NCBI RefSeq assembly: GCF_947179165.1
Contig: NC_077240.1
Span: forward strand, 80,054,001 to 80,118,000
Direction of reading: 5' to 3'
Length of the DNA stretch: 64,000 nucleotides
Source of the DNA: Solanum dulcamara
Lineage: Eukaryota; Streptophyta; Magnoliopsida; Solanales; Solanaceae
Shown: positions 1-11,611 of the stretch, piece after piece
Layout: every line of letters begins with the position of its first letter
Numbering within the stretch: the first letter of the stretch is position 1
Notes under the pieces: model-generated
What the model was told of the DNA's origin: nothing
The model's database searches: none
The model's input: the letters and a program-made list of their open reading frames with translations, nothing else
Program-made: the position numbers and the translations under genes

Positions 1-485
1 CACCTCATTAATGAACTCCATAGGGTCCTCATCTAGTTTAGAACCATCGAACTCGGGTGGATTCATCCTTTGGAAATCCCGAATCCTAGAGGCTGCATTT
101 TGCATTTGGGGAGGAGGAACACCTAGATTCCCTTGGTTAGCTACGACTTGGGCTAACAAAGTAATAACACTGCGAAACTCGGCATGGGTTACCCCGTCCT
201 CATTAGGAATCGGAGGAGTTTGGTCCTCATCGTCAACCCTTGCTCTTCGAGGTGGTCTTCCACGAGTCATTATCTAGAGAACACAAAATGGGTCGTTAGT
301 TAAAGGAAAGCTTAGGACACTCTAAGGCACGACATGAATTTGAAAGAAGTGAAAATTTTCCTAAACGCCTCATAGTTTCTTATTCATAATTATGGCGCGC
401 TTCACAACCATGAACAAGAACCTATTCGATGCGGCATGTTGGACTTCCAAGGATCATTCAAAACTTCGGGCTCTGATACCAAGTT
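1..485 (-). mobile_element. 5' internal part of a second, tandem Ty3/gypsy copy
   Basis: This stretch repeats 7297-7781 without any difference I could find. It carries the start of gag (ATG at 268-270 on the minus strand, running off the left edge), the untranslated leader, and a primer-binding site at 469-481. It lies directly after the LTR 486-2809 in the direction of the element. The order read on the minus strand is therefore LTR, internal region, LTR, internal region. This is a tandem array that shares its middle LTR, not one element with plain flanking DNA. Confidence 0.85.
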
Positions 486-2809
486 TGTCACGACCCAAGC
501 CTAGGGCCTAGACGTGACATGGCGAATGAGGAACCCGAAAGTACCTCAAACAAGCCTCTTAGCATTCTTTTAGCCTTTCATAGGTAATGATGATAAATAA
601 ACAAGCGGAAATCATAATAAATCTTCAACTTACATATGTCCAACAATACCTCTAACTATTAGATTTAATGGGGCTAAGACAAGTCCCTATCTCACCCTCA
701 ATCATAATAGAAGAAATGTCATAGTAAAATATCTTAACATATCATAAACTAGAAAGATAAAGGAGTATTGTTCCCGGAACATGGGAACTCACCGAAAGTA
801 GTCTCCAATGGAATATCAACTAGCCACGTGGAGGAGAACGGGGAGGAGCACCGATCCCTACATGGTGATATCATGTAGGCAAAAGAGTATGCGTTAGTAC
901 TTTGAATGTACTAAGTATGTAAGGATGCATGAACATTGAGGAAACATTAAAACATTTATGTAATCTGGAACATAATTTAATGTATGCATAATAAATCATA
1001 TAGATATCTTTTAAAACATTCATTTTGTGGGAAATTAACCATAACCGACATTTAAGACCATGCGAGCTATTACATGGAATCCAACATAACCCCCTACGTT
1101 GGCCGGGGAGACTACTTGCCGGGTAGAACTCCGTCAACTTCATTCGTTTCTTTAACTTTAACTTTAAGGGCTATTTATGGATCCATTAGCCTAAGCCTAC
1201 AAGGGCTCCTATGTTGGCACATAGTTAATGAGACAAGGGGTTGCTACTAGGATTCCCTTACCGAATCCCACCTCAATGCCTCATTCGGTGCTAAGTCAAT
1301 CCCACGGAATAGTTTAATACTTCAAAATATTCATAGCATATAACTTGAGAATTCAAACATTATATTCGATAGAATAGCTCATTAAAACATTTGATAATTC
1401 AAATATGCAAGAATTGTCCTTATTGAATAAAGAATCCATCATTCATATCATTTCATCATTCTTTCATTTCATAAGACTCCCTTTTTGATCATAAATATTG
1501 CTTTCATAAACATTTATTTGGAGTCAAAGCTTTCAAGTCAAACTTTATTAAAAACATAGTAAAACTAGGTGGGTTCAAATCACTTCAACTTGCAAATATG
1601 TATGTAAATAAATATACATAAATACTTTGAAATCCATTAAGTAAAAATCATGCTTTAAACAACCCACCATGAATTTCAAGAACCTTTAAATAGATAAATA
1701 GAGGAATTACTTATAAACCATCAATTCATACATATAAAATTATGTTGCATCAAAATAGACCAATAATTATTAGTTTAACCATGATTCATACCATTAAGTA
1801 AAAATAAGAATTACCATAAGAAAATATTACTTGAAATCAAGAGACTTAATTGAAAGAGTTTTTGGACTACATGGGTGGAAGAACCCATGGATAAATACAC
1901 ACATAACTTAGAGTAGAGCTTAAAGAAAATAAATATAATTTATCATATAATCAAAATAATTTAGACATGAGAGTGGAAGGAATACTCTCATTGAAACCTT
2001 ACATACCTGAAAACCGAAGCTTTAGTTGGTACCGGAAGACTTAATGACCACTCTTGAGTCCTAGCTTCTCTCCTTGCCGGAACGTTTTGTGTACTACCCG
2101 GAATATATGAATTACCGAAATAGTATTTCTTCACTACTAAGAACTAAAACTATATTTGAGAATGTGTAAAGAAGTGTATAGAGAGAAGATTTGCTTGAGA
2201 AAGCTTGATGAATAAAATGAGGAAATAAGGTGGGTATTTATAGGTGGGAAAGAGGACCTAACAATAAATAAAATAATTATAAATAAAAATCTGAAAATTT
2301 AGTGGAATATATTGATGTCATGGATGATGTTAAATGGAGGACAATTTATGTCATGAGTGATGTCAAATGTATCTAGATCTTTCTATGGTAGGTGAAATGA
2401 GTTATCTTTGACAGAATACTCTTTTTGGGATCTACGTTTGAATAAGATAAATTCCTTATTAGGATTTGGTGTCTTCATAAGAATTGTAGATATGGAAGTC
2501 TAGTTTCATATAGTTCAAGAATAAACCAATTTGGATAAACCTACAGTGAGATATGATTTTTCTTCTATAAACACTCATTTCCGTTACAGCATCCTACCTT
2601 ACAAAGATTAATTTATTTGACCTACTTAACCTCCGAATATTAAAATATGGTCTTCATAAAAGTTGTAGGTAATGATCTTGTGGTTACTAAAAATTTTGAA
2701 TCACTCAATTTGGATATTCCTATGAAAAGTGATGACCAAAATACAGAGGCTGTATCATGTTTAGGCAAAAATTGAAACATCGTATACAACGTTTTTAGGG
2801 AATGTTACA
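486..2809 (-). repeat. LTR (3' LTR of the complete element; shared with the tandem copy)
   Basis: Direct repeat of 7782-10105 at an offset of exactly 7,296 bp, with TG...CA ends. For the element whose genes lie at 2810-7781 this is the 3' LTR. For the partial copy at 1-485 it is the 5' LTR. Open frames such as 871-1143 (-) inside it have no recognisable product and recur unchanged in the other LTR. Confidence 0.9.
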
Positions 2810-2822
2810 TTATCCCCCCCTT
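2810..2822 (-). other. Polypurine tract
   Basis: On the minus strand this is an all-purine run with seven G, ending directly before the 3' LTR. Plus-strand DNA priming in LTR elements uses such a tract at this place. Confidence 0.7.
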
Positions 2823-3012
2823 GGGAACATTCGTCCTCGAATGAGAAAAGACTTAGCTTGAGTAGAGTAGAATATTAACAAACAACCTATCATTAATGCA
2901 ACAGTGTAATTTAGAATATCGTTTAAAATATATTTCATAATTTTGCAAGCATATGACAAGAAAAGTTGAGATGTAAGGATTTCAAGTAATTGAGCAAGGA
3001 CAACTTAATACC

Positions 3013-6000
3013 TTAGGTTTGGGTAGAGGGGAAAAGATGAGGGTATCTCTTAATCATATCCGCTTCCGCTTCCCATGTTGCACTTTCTATTTGTTGATTT
3101 CTCCAAAGGACTTTAACAGATGCAATTTCTTTGTTCCTCAATCTCTTAACTTGCCGGTCCAAAATTTCCACAGGAACTTCTTCATAGGTCAAGTTTTCTT
3201 CAATATTCACTACTCCCATAGGTACAATGGAACTAGGATCACCCACATGTTTTTTCAACATAGACACGTGAAACACCGGATGAACCATGGCCATTTCCAA
3301 TGGTAATTCCAACTCATATGCAACCTTACCAACACGTCTCAAGATTCTATAAGGCCCTACATATCTAGGGCTCAATTTCCCTTTCTTACCAAATCGAACC
3401 ACACCTTTCATGGGTGAAACCTTCAGATACACCTAATCATCCACATTAAACTCAAGATCCCTTCTTCTAGTGTCAGAATAGGACTTTTGACGACTTTGAG
3501 CCGTCTTCAACCTTTCTCTAATGATCTTCACCTTCTCTAAAGCATCAAGTACCAAATCGGGGCCTAACAAGGTCATCTCACCTACTTCGAACCAACCAAC
3601 CGGTGATCTACATCGTCTCCCATACAAAGCCTCAAACGGTGCCATCTCAATACTTGAGTGGTAACTATTATTATAGGCAAACTCGATGAGAGGTAGATGA
3701 TCATCCCAATTCCCTTTAAACTCCAACACACAAGCCCTTAACATATCCTCTAGTGTTTGAATCGTCCTTTCGGCTTGCCCATCCATTTGAGGATGGAATG
3801 CTGTGCTCAACTTTACCTTAGTACCGAGGCTTTTTTGAAATGATCTCCAGAAGTGAGAAGTGAATTGGGTACCACGATCCGAAATAATGGATAATGGCAC
3901 ACCATGCAACCTCACCAACTCCCGAATATACAACTTGGCATAGTCTTCGGCACTATAGGAAGTTGTAACCGGTAGGAAGTGAGCTGACTTAGTCATTCTA
4001 TCAACAATTACCCAAATTGAGTCATGACGCTTCCGGGTATGAGGCAGACCCACTACAAAATCCATATTCACATCTTCCCACTTCCAAGTTGGGATTTCAA
4101 TATCTTGGGCTAGGCTACCCGGCCTTTGATGTTCGGCCTTCACTTGTTGGCAATTCGTACATTCGGACACAAACCTTGCTATGTCCTTCTTCATGCCACC
4201 CCACCAATACAACTCCTTTAAGTCTCGGTACATTTTCGTTGAACCGGGATGAATGGAGTATGTAGAATTATGAGCCTCCATCATGATCAAACTCCTTAAG
4301 CCATCAACATTTGGAACACATATCCGACCTTGATAGTACAGTACCCCATCTCCCCCTTGGGAAAAGACCTCTATCTTCTTTTTCTTTACCAACTTCTTCA
4401 ACTCGATAAACTTTGGGTCAAGATCTTGCTTGGATTTAACATCCACCACCAAAGAGGATGCAGACCTATTTTGAACAACCATACCCCCATCATTAGTACC
4501 ACACAACTTCACCCCTAATCTAGCCAATCGGTGAACATCTTTCACCAACTCCCTCTTACTTTCATCCACATGGGCCATACTCCCCATAGACACTCTACTA
4601 AGTGCATCAGCAACCACATTAGCTTTACCCGGATGATAGTGCACACTCATGTCATAGTCCTTAAGGAGTTCTAGCCACCTCCTTTGCCTTAGGTTAAGGT
4701 CCTTTTGGGTGAACACATACTGAATACTCTTATGATCAGTATACACATCCACGTGCACCCCATAAAGGTAATGCCTCCAAATCTTCAGAGCAAAAACAAC
4801 GGCCGCCAATTCAAGGTCATGGGTAGGGTAGTTACGCTCATGCACCTTTAATTGCCTAGAAGCATAGGCTATGACCTTGCCGTTTTGCATTAAGACACAA
4901 CCTAAACCAATCTTTGAAGAATCACAATAAACTACAAACCCATCTAATCCTTCTGGGAGAGTTAAAATAGGAGCAGAGGTAAGTCGATCTTTTAAGGTCT
5001 GGAAACTCTTCTCACACTCATCTGTCTATATGAATTTGGATTTCTTTTGGGTCAATTTTGTCATAGGAGATGAGATGGAAGAAAAGCCTTTGACGAACCT
5101 TCTATAGTACCCGGCTAGACCTAAGAAGCTCCTAATGTCTGAAGGAGATAATAGTCTAGGCCAATTTTTGACTGCCTCTATTTTCTTAGGATCAACCTTG
5201 ATTCCATCACCGGACACTACGTGACCAAGAAATGCTACCATCTTTAACCAAAATTCACACTTACTAAATTTTGCAAATAATTGTCTATCCCTCAGTGTTT
5301 GAAGCACAACTCTCAAGTGATTTTTATGTTCTTCCTCACCCCGAGAGTAAATTAAAATATCATCAATGAAGACTACTACAAAGGTATCAAGGTAAGGTTT
5401 GAACACACTATTCATCAAGTCCATAAACACTGCCGGTGCATTCGTCAGCCCAAAACTCATCACCACAAACTTATAGTGACCATACCTTGTTCGGAAGGCT
5501 GTTTTGGGAATGTCACACTCCCTTACCCGTAGTTGGTGATAGCCGGACCGAAGGTCGATCTTGGAGAAGTGACTTGCCCCTTGCAATTGATCAAACAAGT
5601 CATCTATTCTAGGAAGTGGGTACTTGTTCTTAATGGTCATCTTATTTAATTGTCGGTAGTCTATGCACATTCGAAGTGACCCATCCTTCTTTCTTACAAA
5701 TAGAACGGGAGCACCCCATGGAGAAATACTTGGTCTTATGAACCCCTTCTCTAACAAGTCCTTTAACTGTTCCTTCAACTATTTTAATTCTGCCGGGGCC
5801 ATACGGTAAGGAGGAATAGAGATAGGTTGGGTATCAGGGAGGAGATCGATACCAAAATCAACTTCCCTTTCGGGAGGGACACCAGGAAGGTCATCGGGAA
5901 AGACATCGGGGAATTCATTGACTATAGGAACTGACTCAAGAGAAGGACTTTTGGAGTTGACATCCCTAACTCTCACAATGTGGTAAATACATCCCTTAGA

Positions 6001-7566
6001 AATCATTTTGCGGGCCTTAAGATAAGAAATAAACTGACCCTTCACCACCGAATCATGACCCTGCCATTCAATAACAGGTTCATTTGGAAATTGGAATTGG
6101 ACTCGACGATTCCTACAATCTATGGAAGCATAAGATGCATGTAACCAATCCATCCCAAGAATGACATCGAAATCTATCATGTCAAGCTCAATGAGATCAC
6201 AAGGAATAACTTTATGCAAGATAGACACAAGGCAACCCCTATAGACCTTTCCAGCAATAACTGACTCACCAACGGGGGTAGACACCAAATAGGGCTCTAA
6301 TAACATTTCAGGTAAAACATCAAATCTATTAGCAAGGAATAGAGTAACAAAAGATAAATTTGCACCCGGATCTAATAGTGCATACACATCAAAAGAAAAG
6401 ACCTTTAACATACCGGTAATGACATTGGGTGCATCCTCAACCTCTTGTCTTCCATGCAAGGCATAAAAGCGGTTGGTGCGTTGGACACCTCCTTGGACTT
6501 GTTGACCATGAGCAATTTGTCCTTGAGTCTTACCACCACCACCATCTCTACAATCCTTAGCATGGTGGCCCAGCTTGCCACACTTAAAGCATGCATTGGA
6601 GCCGGCTAAGCATTCCCCTTTGTGAGTCCTTCCACACTTCTTGCAAGTGGGGAAAGTTTGAGTAGCAACATTCTCTCTTGGAATCATTGGTTTACCACTC
6701 TTGTCCTTGTTGAACTTTGGAGGAGGAGTATTGGTGGAACCTTGTCCCACAAATCTTTGCCCACCTTGGCCTTTGCCATTGTTTCCATGATCGGACCTTT
6801 GAGGGTTAAACCCTCCACCATCCACTCTAGCCTTTTTGAACCCCCTTAATCTCTCTCTAAGCTTCTCTTCTTCAATTTGTTCTGCGTAAGTCATTAACCA
6901 AGAAATGTCCATCTCCTTGATCAACATGGCCGTTTTGCGCTCCTTAGACACCAAGCTTGAGACACCGGAAATAAACTTGCTCATTCTAGCTCTTGGCTCG
7001 GAGACCATGAAGGGAGCATACTTTGACAACTTAGTGAATTTGAGAGCATACCCCCTCACGCTCATACTTCCTTGACGGAGGTTGATAAACTCTTGGATTT
7101 TGGCCTCCCTTAGCTCCAATGGGAAGAAGCGGTCTAGGAAGGCACCTTTGAACTCTTCCCATCCTATCGACCCTATTTCTTCATCCCTCTCAACAATTCA
7201 TTGTTCGTACCACACTCGAGCCACACCTTTGAGTTGATAGGCCACTAGCTCGACCTTCTCATTTGGTGGCACACCCATGATAGCCACAATCCGGTACACC
7301 TCATTAATGAACTCCATAGGGTCCTCATCTAGTTTAGAACCATCGAACTCGGGTGGATTCATCCTTTGGAAATCCCGAATCCTAGAGGCTGCATTTTGCA
7401 TTTGGGGAGGAGGAACACCTAGATTCCCTTGGTTAGCTACGACTTGGGCTAACAAAGTAATAACACTGCGAAACTCGGCATGGGTTACCCCGTCCTCATT
7501 AGGAATCGGAGGAGTTTGGTCCTCATCGTCAACCCTTGCTCTTCGAGGTGGTCTTCCACGAGTCAT
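3013..7566 (-). pseudogene. Gag-Pol polyprotein of the gypsy element, interrupted by four stop codons
   Basis: One frame runs from ATG 7564-7566 to TAA 3013-3015, broken at 7198-7200 (TGA), 5779-5781, 5026-5028 and 3433-3435 (all TAG). Frame is kept throughout. In order: gag; a zinc knuckle with [14 protein letters not shown] near 6548-6590, preceded by an extra [12 protein letters not shown] motif; aspartic protease with [10 protein letters not shown]; reverse transcriptase (5026-5778) with FIDDIL; RNase H with YTDHKS; integrase with the HPG...CTNCQQ zinc finger, catalytic-core motifs including [10 protein letters not shown], and a C-terminal chromodomain-like ATWEAE segment. Three of the four stops stand where the family has Trp, the fourth where it has Glu. 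It cannot make a full polyprotein without readthrough. The family is certain; the clade (Tekay/Del-like) is inferred. Confidence 0.9.
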
Positions 7567-7764
7567 TATCTAGAGAACACAAAATGGGTCGTTAGTTAAA
7601 GGAAAGCTTAGGACACTCTAAGGCACGACATGAATTTGAAAGAAGTGAAAATTTTCCTAAACGCCTCATAGTTTCTTATTCATAATTATGGCGCGCTTCA
7701 CAACCATGAACAAGAACCTATTCGATGCGGCATGTTGGACTTCCAAGGATCATTCAAAACTTCG

Positions 7765-7777
7765 GGCTCTGATACCA
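7765..7777 (-). other. Primer-binding site, initiator-Met tRNA
   Basis: On the minus strand this reads TGGTATCAGAGCC, complementary to the 3' end of plant initiator Met-tRNA. It lies 4 bases inside the 5' LTR. The same site is repeated at 469-481 in the tandem copy. It fixes the orientation of the element as minus. Confidence 0.85.
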
Positions 7778-7781
7778 AGTT

Positions 7782-10105
7782 TGTCACGACCCAAGCCTAG
7801 GGCCTAGACGTGACATGGCGAATGAGGAACCCGAAAGTACCTCAAACAAGCCTCTTAGCATTCTTTTAGCCTTTCATAGGTAATGATGATAAATAAACAA
7901 GCGGAAATCATAATAAATCTTCAACTTACATATGTCCAACAATACCTCTAACTATTAGATTTAATGGGGCTAAGACAAGTCCCTATCTCACCCTCAATCA
8001 TAATAGAAGAAATGTCATAGTAAAATATCTTAACATATCATAAACTAGAAAGATAAAGGAGTATTGTTCCCGGAACATGGGAACTCACCGAAAGTAGTCT
8101 CCAATGGAATATCAACTAGCCACGTGGAGGAGAACGGGGAGGAGCACCGATCCCTACATGGTGATATCATGTAGGCAAAAGAGTATGCGTTAGTACTTTG
8201 AATGTACTAAGTATGTAAGGATGCATGAACATTGAGGAAACATTAAAACATTTATGTAATCTGGAACATAATTTAATGTATGCATAATAAATCATATAGA
8301 TATCTTTTAAAACATTCATTTTGTGGGAAATTAACCATAACCGACATTTAAGACCATGCGAGCTATTACATGGAATCCAACATAACCCCCTACGTTGGCC
8401 GGGGAGACTACTTGCCGGGTAGAACTCCGTCAACTTCATTCGTTTCTTTAACTTTAACTTTAAGGGCTATTTATGGATCCATTAGCCTAAGCCTACAAGG
8501 GCTCCTATGTTGGCACATAGTTAATGAGACAAGGGGTTGCTACTAGGATTCCCTTACCGAATCCCACCTCAATGCCTCATTCGGTGCTAAGTCAATCCCA
8601 CGGAATAGTTTAATACTTCAAAATATTCATAGCATATAACTTGAGAATTCAAACATTATATTCGATAGAATAGCTCATTAAAACATTTGATAATTCAAAT
8701 ATGCAAGAATTGTCCTTATTGAATAAAGAATCCATCATTCATATCATTTCATCATTCTTTCATTTCATAAGACTCCCTTTTTGATCATAAATATTGCTTT
8801 CATAAACATTTATTTGGAGTCAAAGCTTTCAAGTCAAACTTTATTAAAAACATAGTAAAACTAGGTGGGTTCAAATCACTTCAACTTGCAAATATGTATG
8901 TAAATAAATATACATAAATACTTTGAAATCCATTAAGTAAAAATCATGCTTTAAACAACCCACCATGAATTTCAAGAACCTTTAAATAGATAAATAGAGG
9001 AATTACTTATAAACCATCAATTCATACATATAAAATTATGTTGCATCAAAATAGACCAATAATTATTAGTTTAACCATGATTCATACCATTAAGTAAAAA
9101 TAAGAATTACCATAAGAAAATATTACTTGAAATCAAGAGACTTAATTGAAAGAGTTTTTGGACTACATGGGTGGAAGAACCCATGGATAAATACACACAT
9201 AACTTAGAGTAGAGCTTAAAGAAAATAAATATAATTTATCATATAATCAAAATAATTTAGACATGAGAGTGGAAGGAATACTCTCATTGAAACCTTACAT
9301 ACCTGAAAACCGAAGCTTTAGTTGGTACCGGAAGACTTAATGACCACTCTTGAGTCCTAGCTTCTCTCCTTGCCGGAACGTTTTGTGTACTACCCGGAAT
9401 ATATGAATTACCGAAATAGTATTTCTTCACTACTAAGAACTAAAACTATATTTGAGAATGTGTAAAGAAGTGTATAGAGAGAAGATTTGCTTGAGAAAGC
9501 TTGATGAATAAAATGAGGAAATAAGGTGGGTATTTATAGGTGGGAAAGAGGACCTAACAATAAATAAAATAATTATAAATAAAAATCTGAAAATTTAGTG
9601 GAATATATTGATGTCATGGATGATGTTAAATGGAGGACAATTTATGTCATGAGTGATGTCAAATGTATCTAGATCTTTCTATGGTAGGTGAAATGAGTTA
9701 TCTTTGACAGAATACTCTTTTTGGGATCTACGTTTGAATAAGATAAATTCCTTATTAGGATTTGGTGTCTTCATAAGAATTGTAGATATGGAAGTCTAGT
9801 TTCATATAGTTCAAGAATAAACCAATTTGGATAAACCTACAGTGAGATATGATTTTTCTTCTATAAACACTCATTTCCGTTACAGCATCCTACCTTACAA
9901 AGATTAATTTATTTGACCTACTTAACCTCCGAATATTAAAATATGGTCTTCATAAAAGTTGTAGGTAATGATCTTGTGGTTACTAAAAATTTTGAATCAC
10001 TCAATTTGGATATTCCTATGAAAAGTGATGACCAAAATACAGAGGCTGTATCATGTTTAGGCAAAAATTGAAACATCGTATACAACGTTTTTAGGGAATG
10101 TTACA
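7782..10105 (-). repeat. LTR (5' LTR of the complete element)
   Basis: Direct repeat of 486-2809 with TGTCACGACC and GTTACA ends. The primer-binding site is directly adjacent at its inner edge. The outer edge meets an old gag remnant at 10106. Confidence 0.9.
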
Positions 10106-10440
10106 CCATAGCATACAAACGGTTTGAACCTCTGCCTACTTCCGAATTAGTGCCTCTCTGGTTACCTCTACTTGATGGTGCTATAGAAGAATATTGGGTC
10201 TTGTTGCCCTCATTACCTTGCATGTCTGACGGATAATCTCAAAGTAACCTATGTGACCACACTTGTAGCAGCCACTAGTGCCATTACGACACTCTTCCAA
10301 ATGTAATCTACCACTCTTATCACAAAGGGCGGTTTGCATGAAGAACCTTGAGCCACACTACCATGAGACTGAGAGCCTTGAGCTCTGAAGTTTTGGTTAT
10401 CTGATATTTTTGGTCGTTTAGGTTGTTCAGTGTCTGTGTA
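10106..10440 (-). pseudogene. Gag zinc-knuckle relic of an older Ty3/gypsy element
   Basis: On the minus strand short frames give CDKSGRLHLEECRNG, then CYKCGHIGYF, then a Ser/Gly/Arg-rich stretch ending GRGSNRLYAM. That is the usual layout around a gypsy gag CCHC knuckle. The frame shifts at least twice, so it is dead. The younger element with the LTR 7782-10105 inserted here, and the other half of the old gag must lie beyond the left edge of the window. No LTR of the older element is visible. Confidence 0.7.
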
Positions 10441-11281
10441 CTAGAATGATGGAGCATAACCAGAAGACTTCCTCCGAAAGAAAAATCGATTGCAATATAT
10501 GGTTATTTCTCAAGATAATGGTTAAAATCACATATGAAGTATCATTTTTTTACGAGTTTTTTTTACCTTATATTTCAAGTGTTTTTATTTTCTGTCTGAA
10601 TTATCATCAAATATTTATTAAAAATATGTCTTGAATTTAATGAGTTAGTAGTCGTGAGAACAACATTTTTATGGGCAAATATAAGTTGTGATGCTCCTTC
10701 TGACGATTGTATTCAAACACTAGGTGTAGACAATTTTGAGGTGTGTTTTAGTTGATGAAAGATTAGATACAAAATACAAATACGTGATAGTTCACATATA
10801 AAACTGAAATATGATATTTTATGTGTGTTTCTTATTACTTTGGTAATATATGATGAGTTGTGATTTTAAAGTATGAGATAAGTGAAGACAAAAAAAATGA
10901 TATAATACATAAATATGTCATTTAACTTGTCTTAGCTGACATCTATAATCTATACGGACACTTAAACTATCATAAAACTATCTCGTGAGATAATTACGAA
11001 AACACGAGATGATTTTTTTTTATTATTTCTAGCCTGGGGGACATAGTTACCTGATAATTGTCGTTGGTGGGATGCGACATGTATTCCGTGAAATTAATCT
11101 AAAAACACAAGATAATTTATTGCTCGATACCTGTTGTTAGTGGAAAGTGATATACATTTCATAGAATCAATCCCAAAATACTATTGATTTTTTTCAATAT
11201 GTTCTAACCTTGGTGAACAAAATTATCTGATACATGTTATTCTGGAAGGTGACATGTATCTTTTGAAATTAATCAAATCGA
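10441..11281. other. Spacer upstream of the PP2A gene, with diverged tandem repeats
   Basis: AT-rich, with no credible gene. From about 11010 to 11280 there are three diverged copies of a ~95-bp unit, each with a GACATGTAT-like core followed by GAAATTAATC or similar. The unit resembles the 3' part of Solanaceae tRNA-derived SINEs, judged from memory. The pyrimidine-rich stretch 11370-11440 is probably promoter or 5' untranslated leader of the gene at 11612. Confidence 0.4.
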
Positions 11282-11611
11282 GCGCACTTAAGCTGATCTA
11301 GACATTAAAAAAAAAAGGAAAAGAAAGAAAAAAAGAAAAAGAACAAAAATAAAGTTAAAATTGTCTATCTCATTTCCCCCCTCTCCTTTTTCCATTTCTT
11401 TGTTTCCATCACCACCACTCACTCTCCTCTCACTCAGTGGAGCTGACAAAACGATGTCGTAGAACACCAAAACCAAATCAAACCCACTCCCCCATGTCTC
11501 CTTTTCATCTTTGTGTAGACGTGTAAACAAAGAATCCTTATGTTGTAATTGTGGTAAAAATTCAAACTTTTTTGCATTTTTGTGATTTTTGTGAAGAAAA
11601 GCTTCAAAAAA

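Larger units (their letters stand above)
486..10105 (-). mobile_element. Ty3/gypsy LTR retrotransposon (LTR-internal-LTR)
   Basis: Two 2,324-bp LTRs (486-2809 and 7782-10105) start TGTCACGACC and end GTTACA on the plus strand and look identical. The internal region 2810-7781 is read on the minus strand: primer-binding site next to the right LTR, then gag, protease, reverse transcriptase, RNase H and integrase, and a purine tract (minus strand) at 2810-2822 next to the left LTR. Ty3/gypsy is shown by the order RT-RNase H-integrase. Four in-frame nonsense codons break the polyprotein. Target duplications cannot be checked, because the left side continues into another copy. Confidence 0.93.

Noticed and set aside
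871..1143. 90-residue frame, identical at 8167-8439 (-)
   Set aside because: It lies inside the LTRs and is identical only because the LTRs are. No homology that I recognise.
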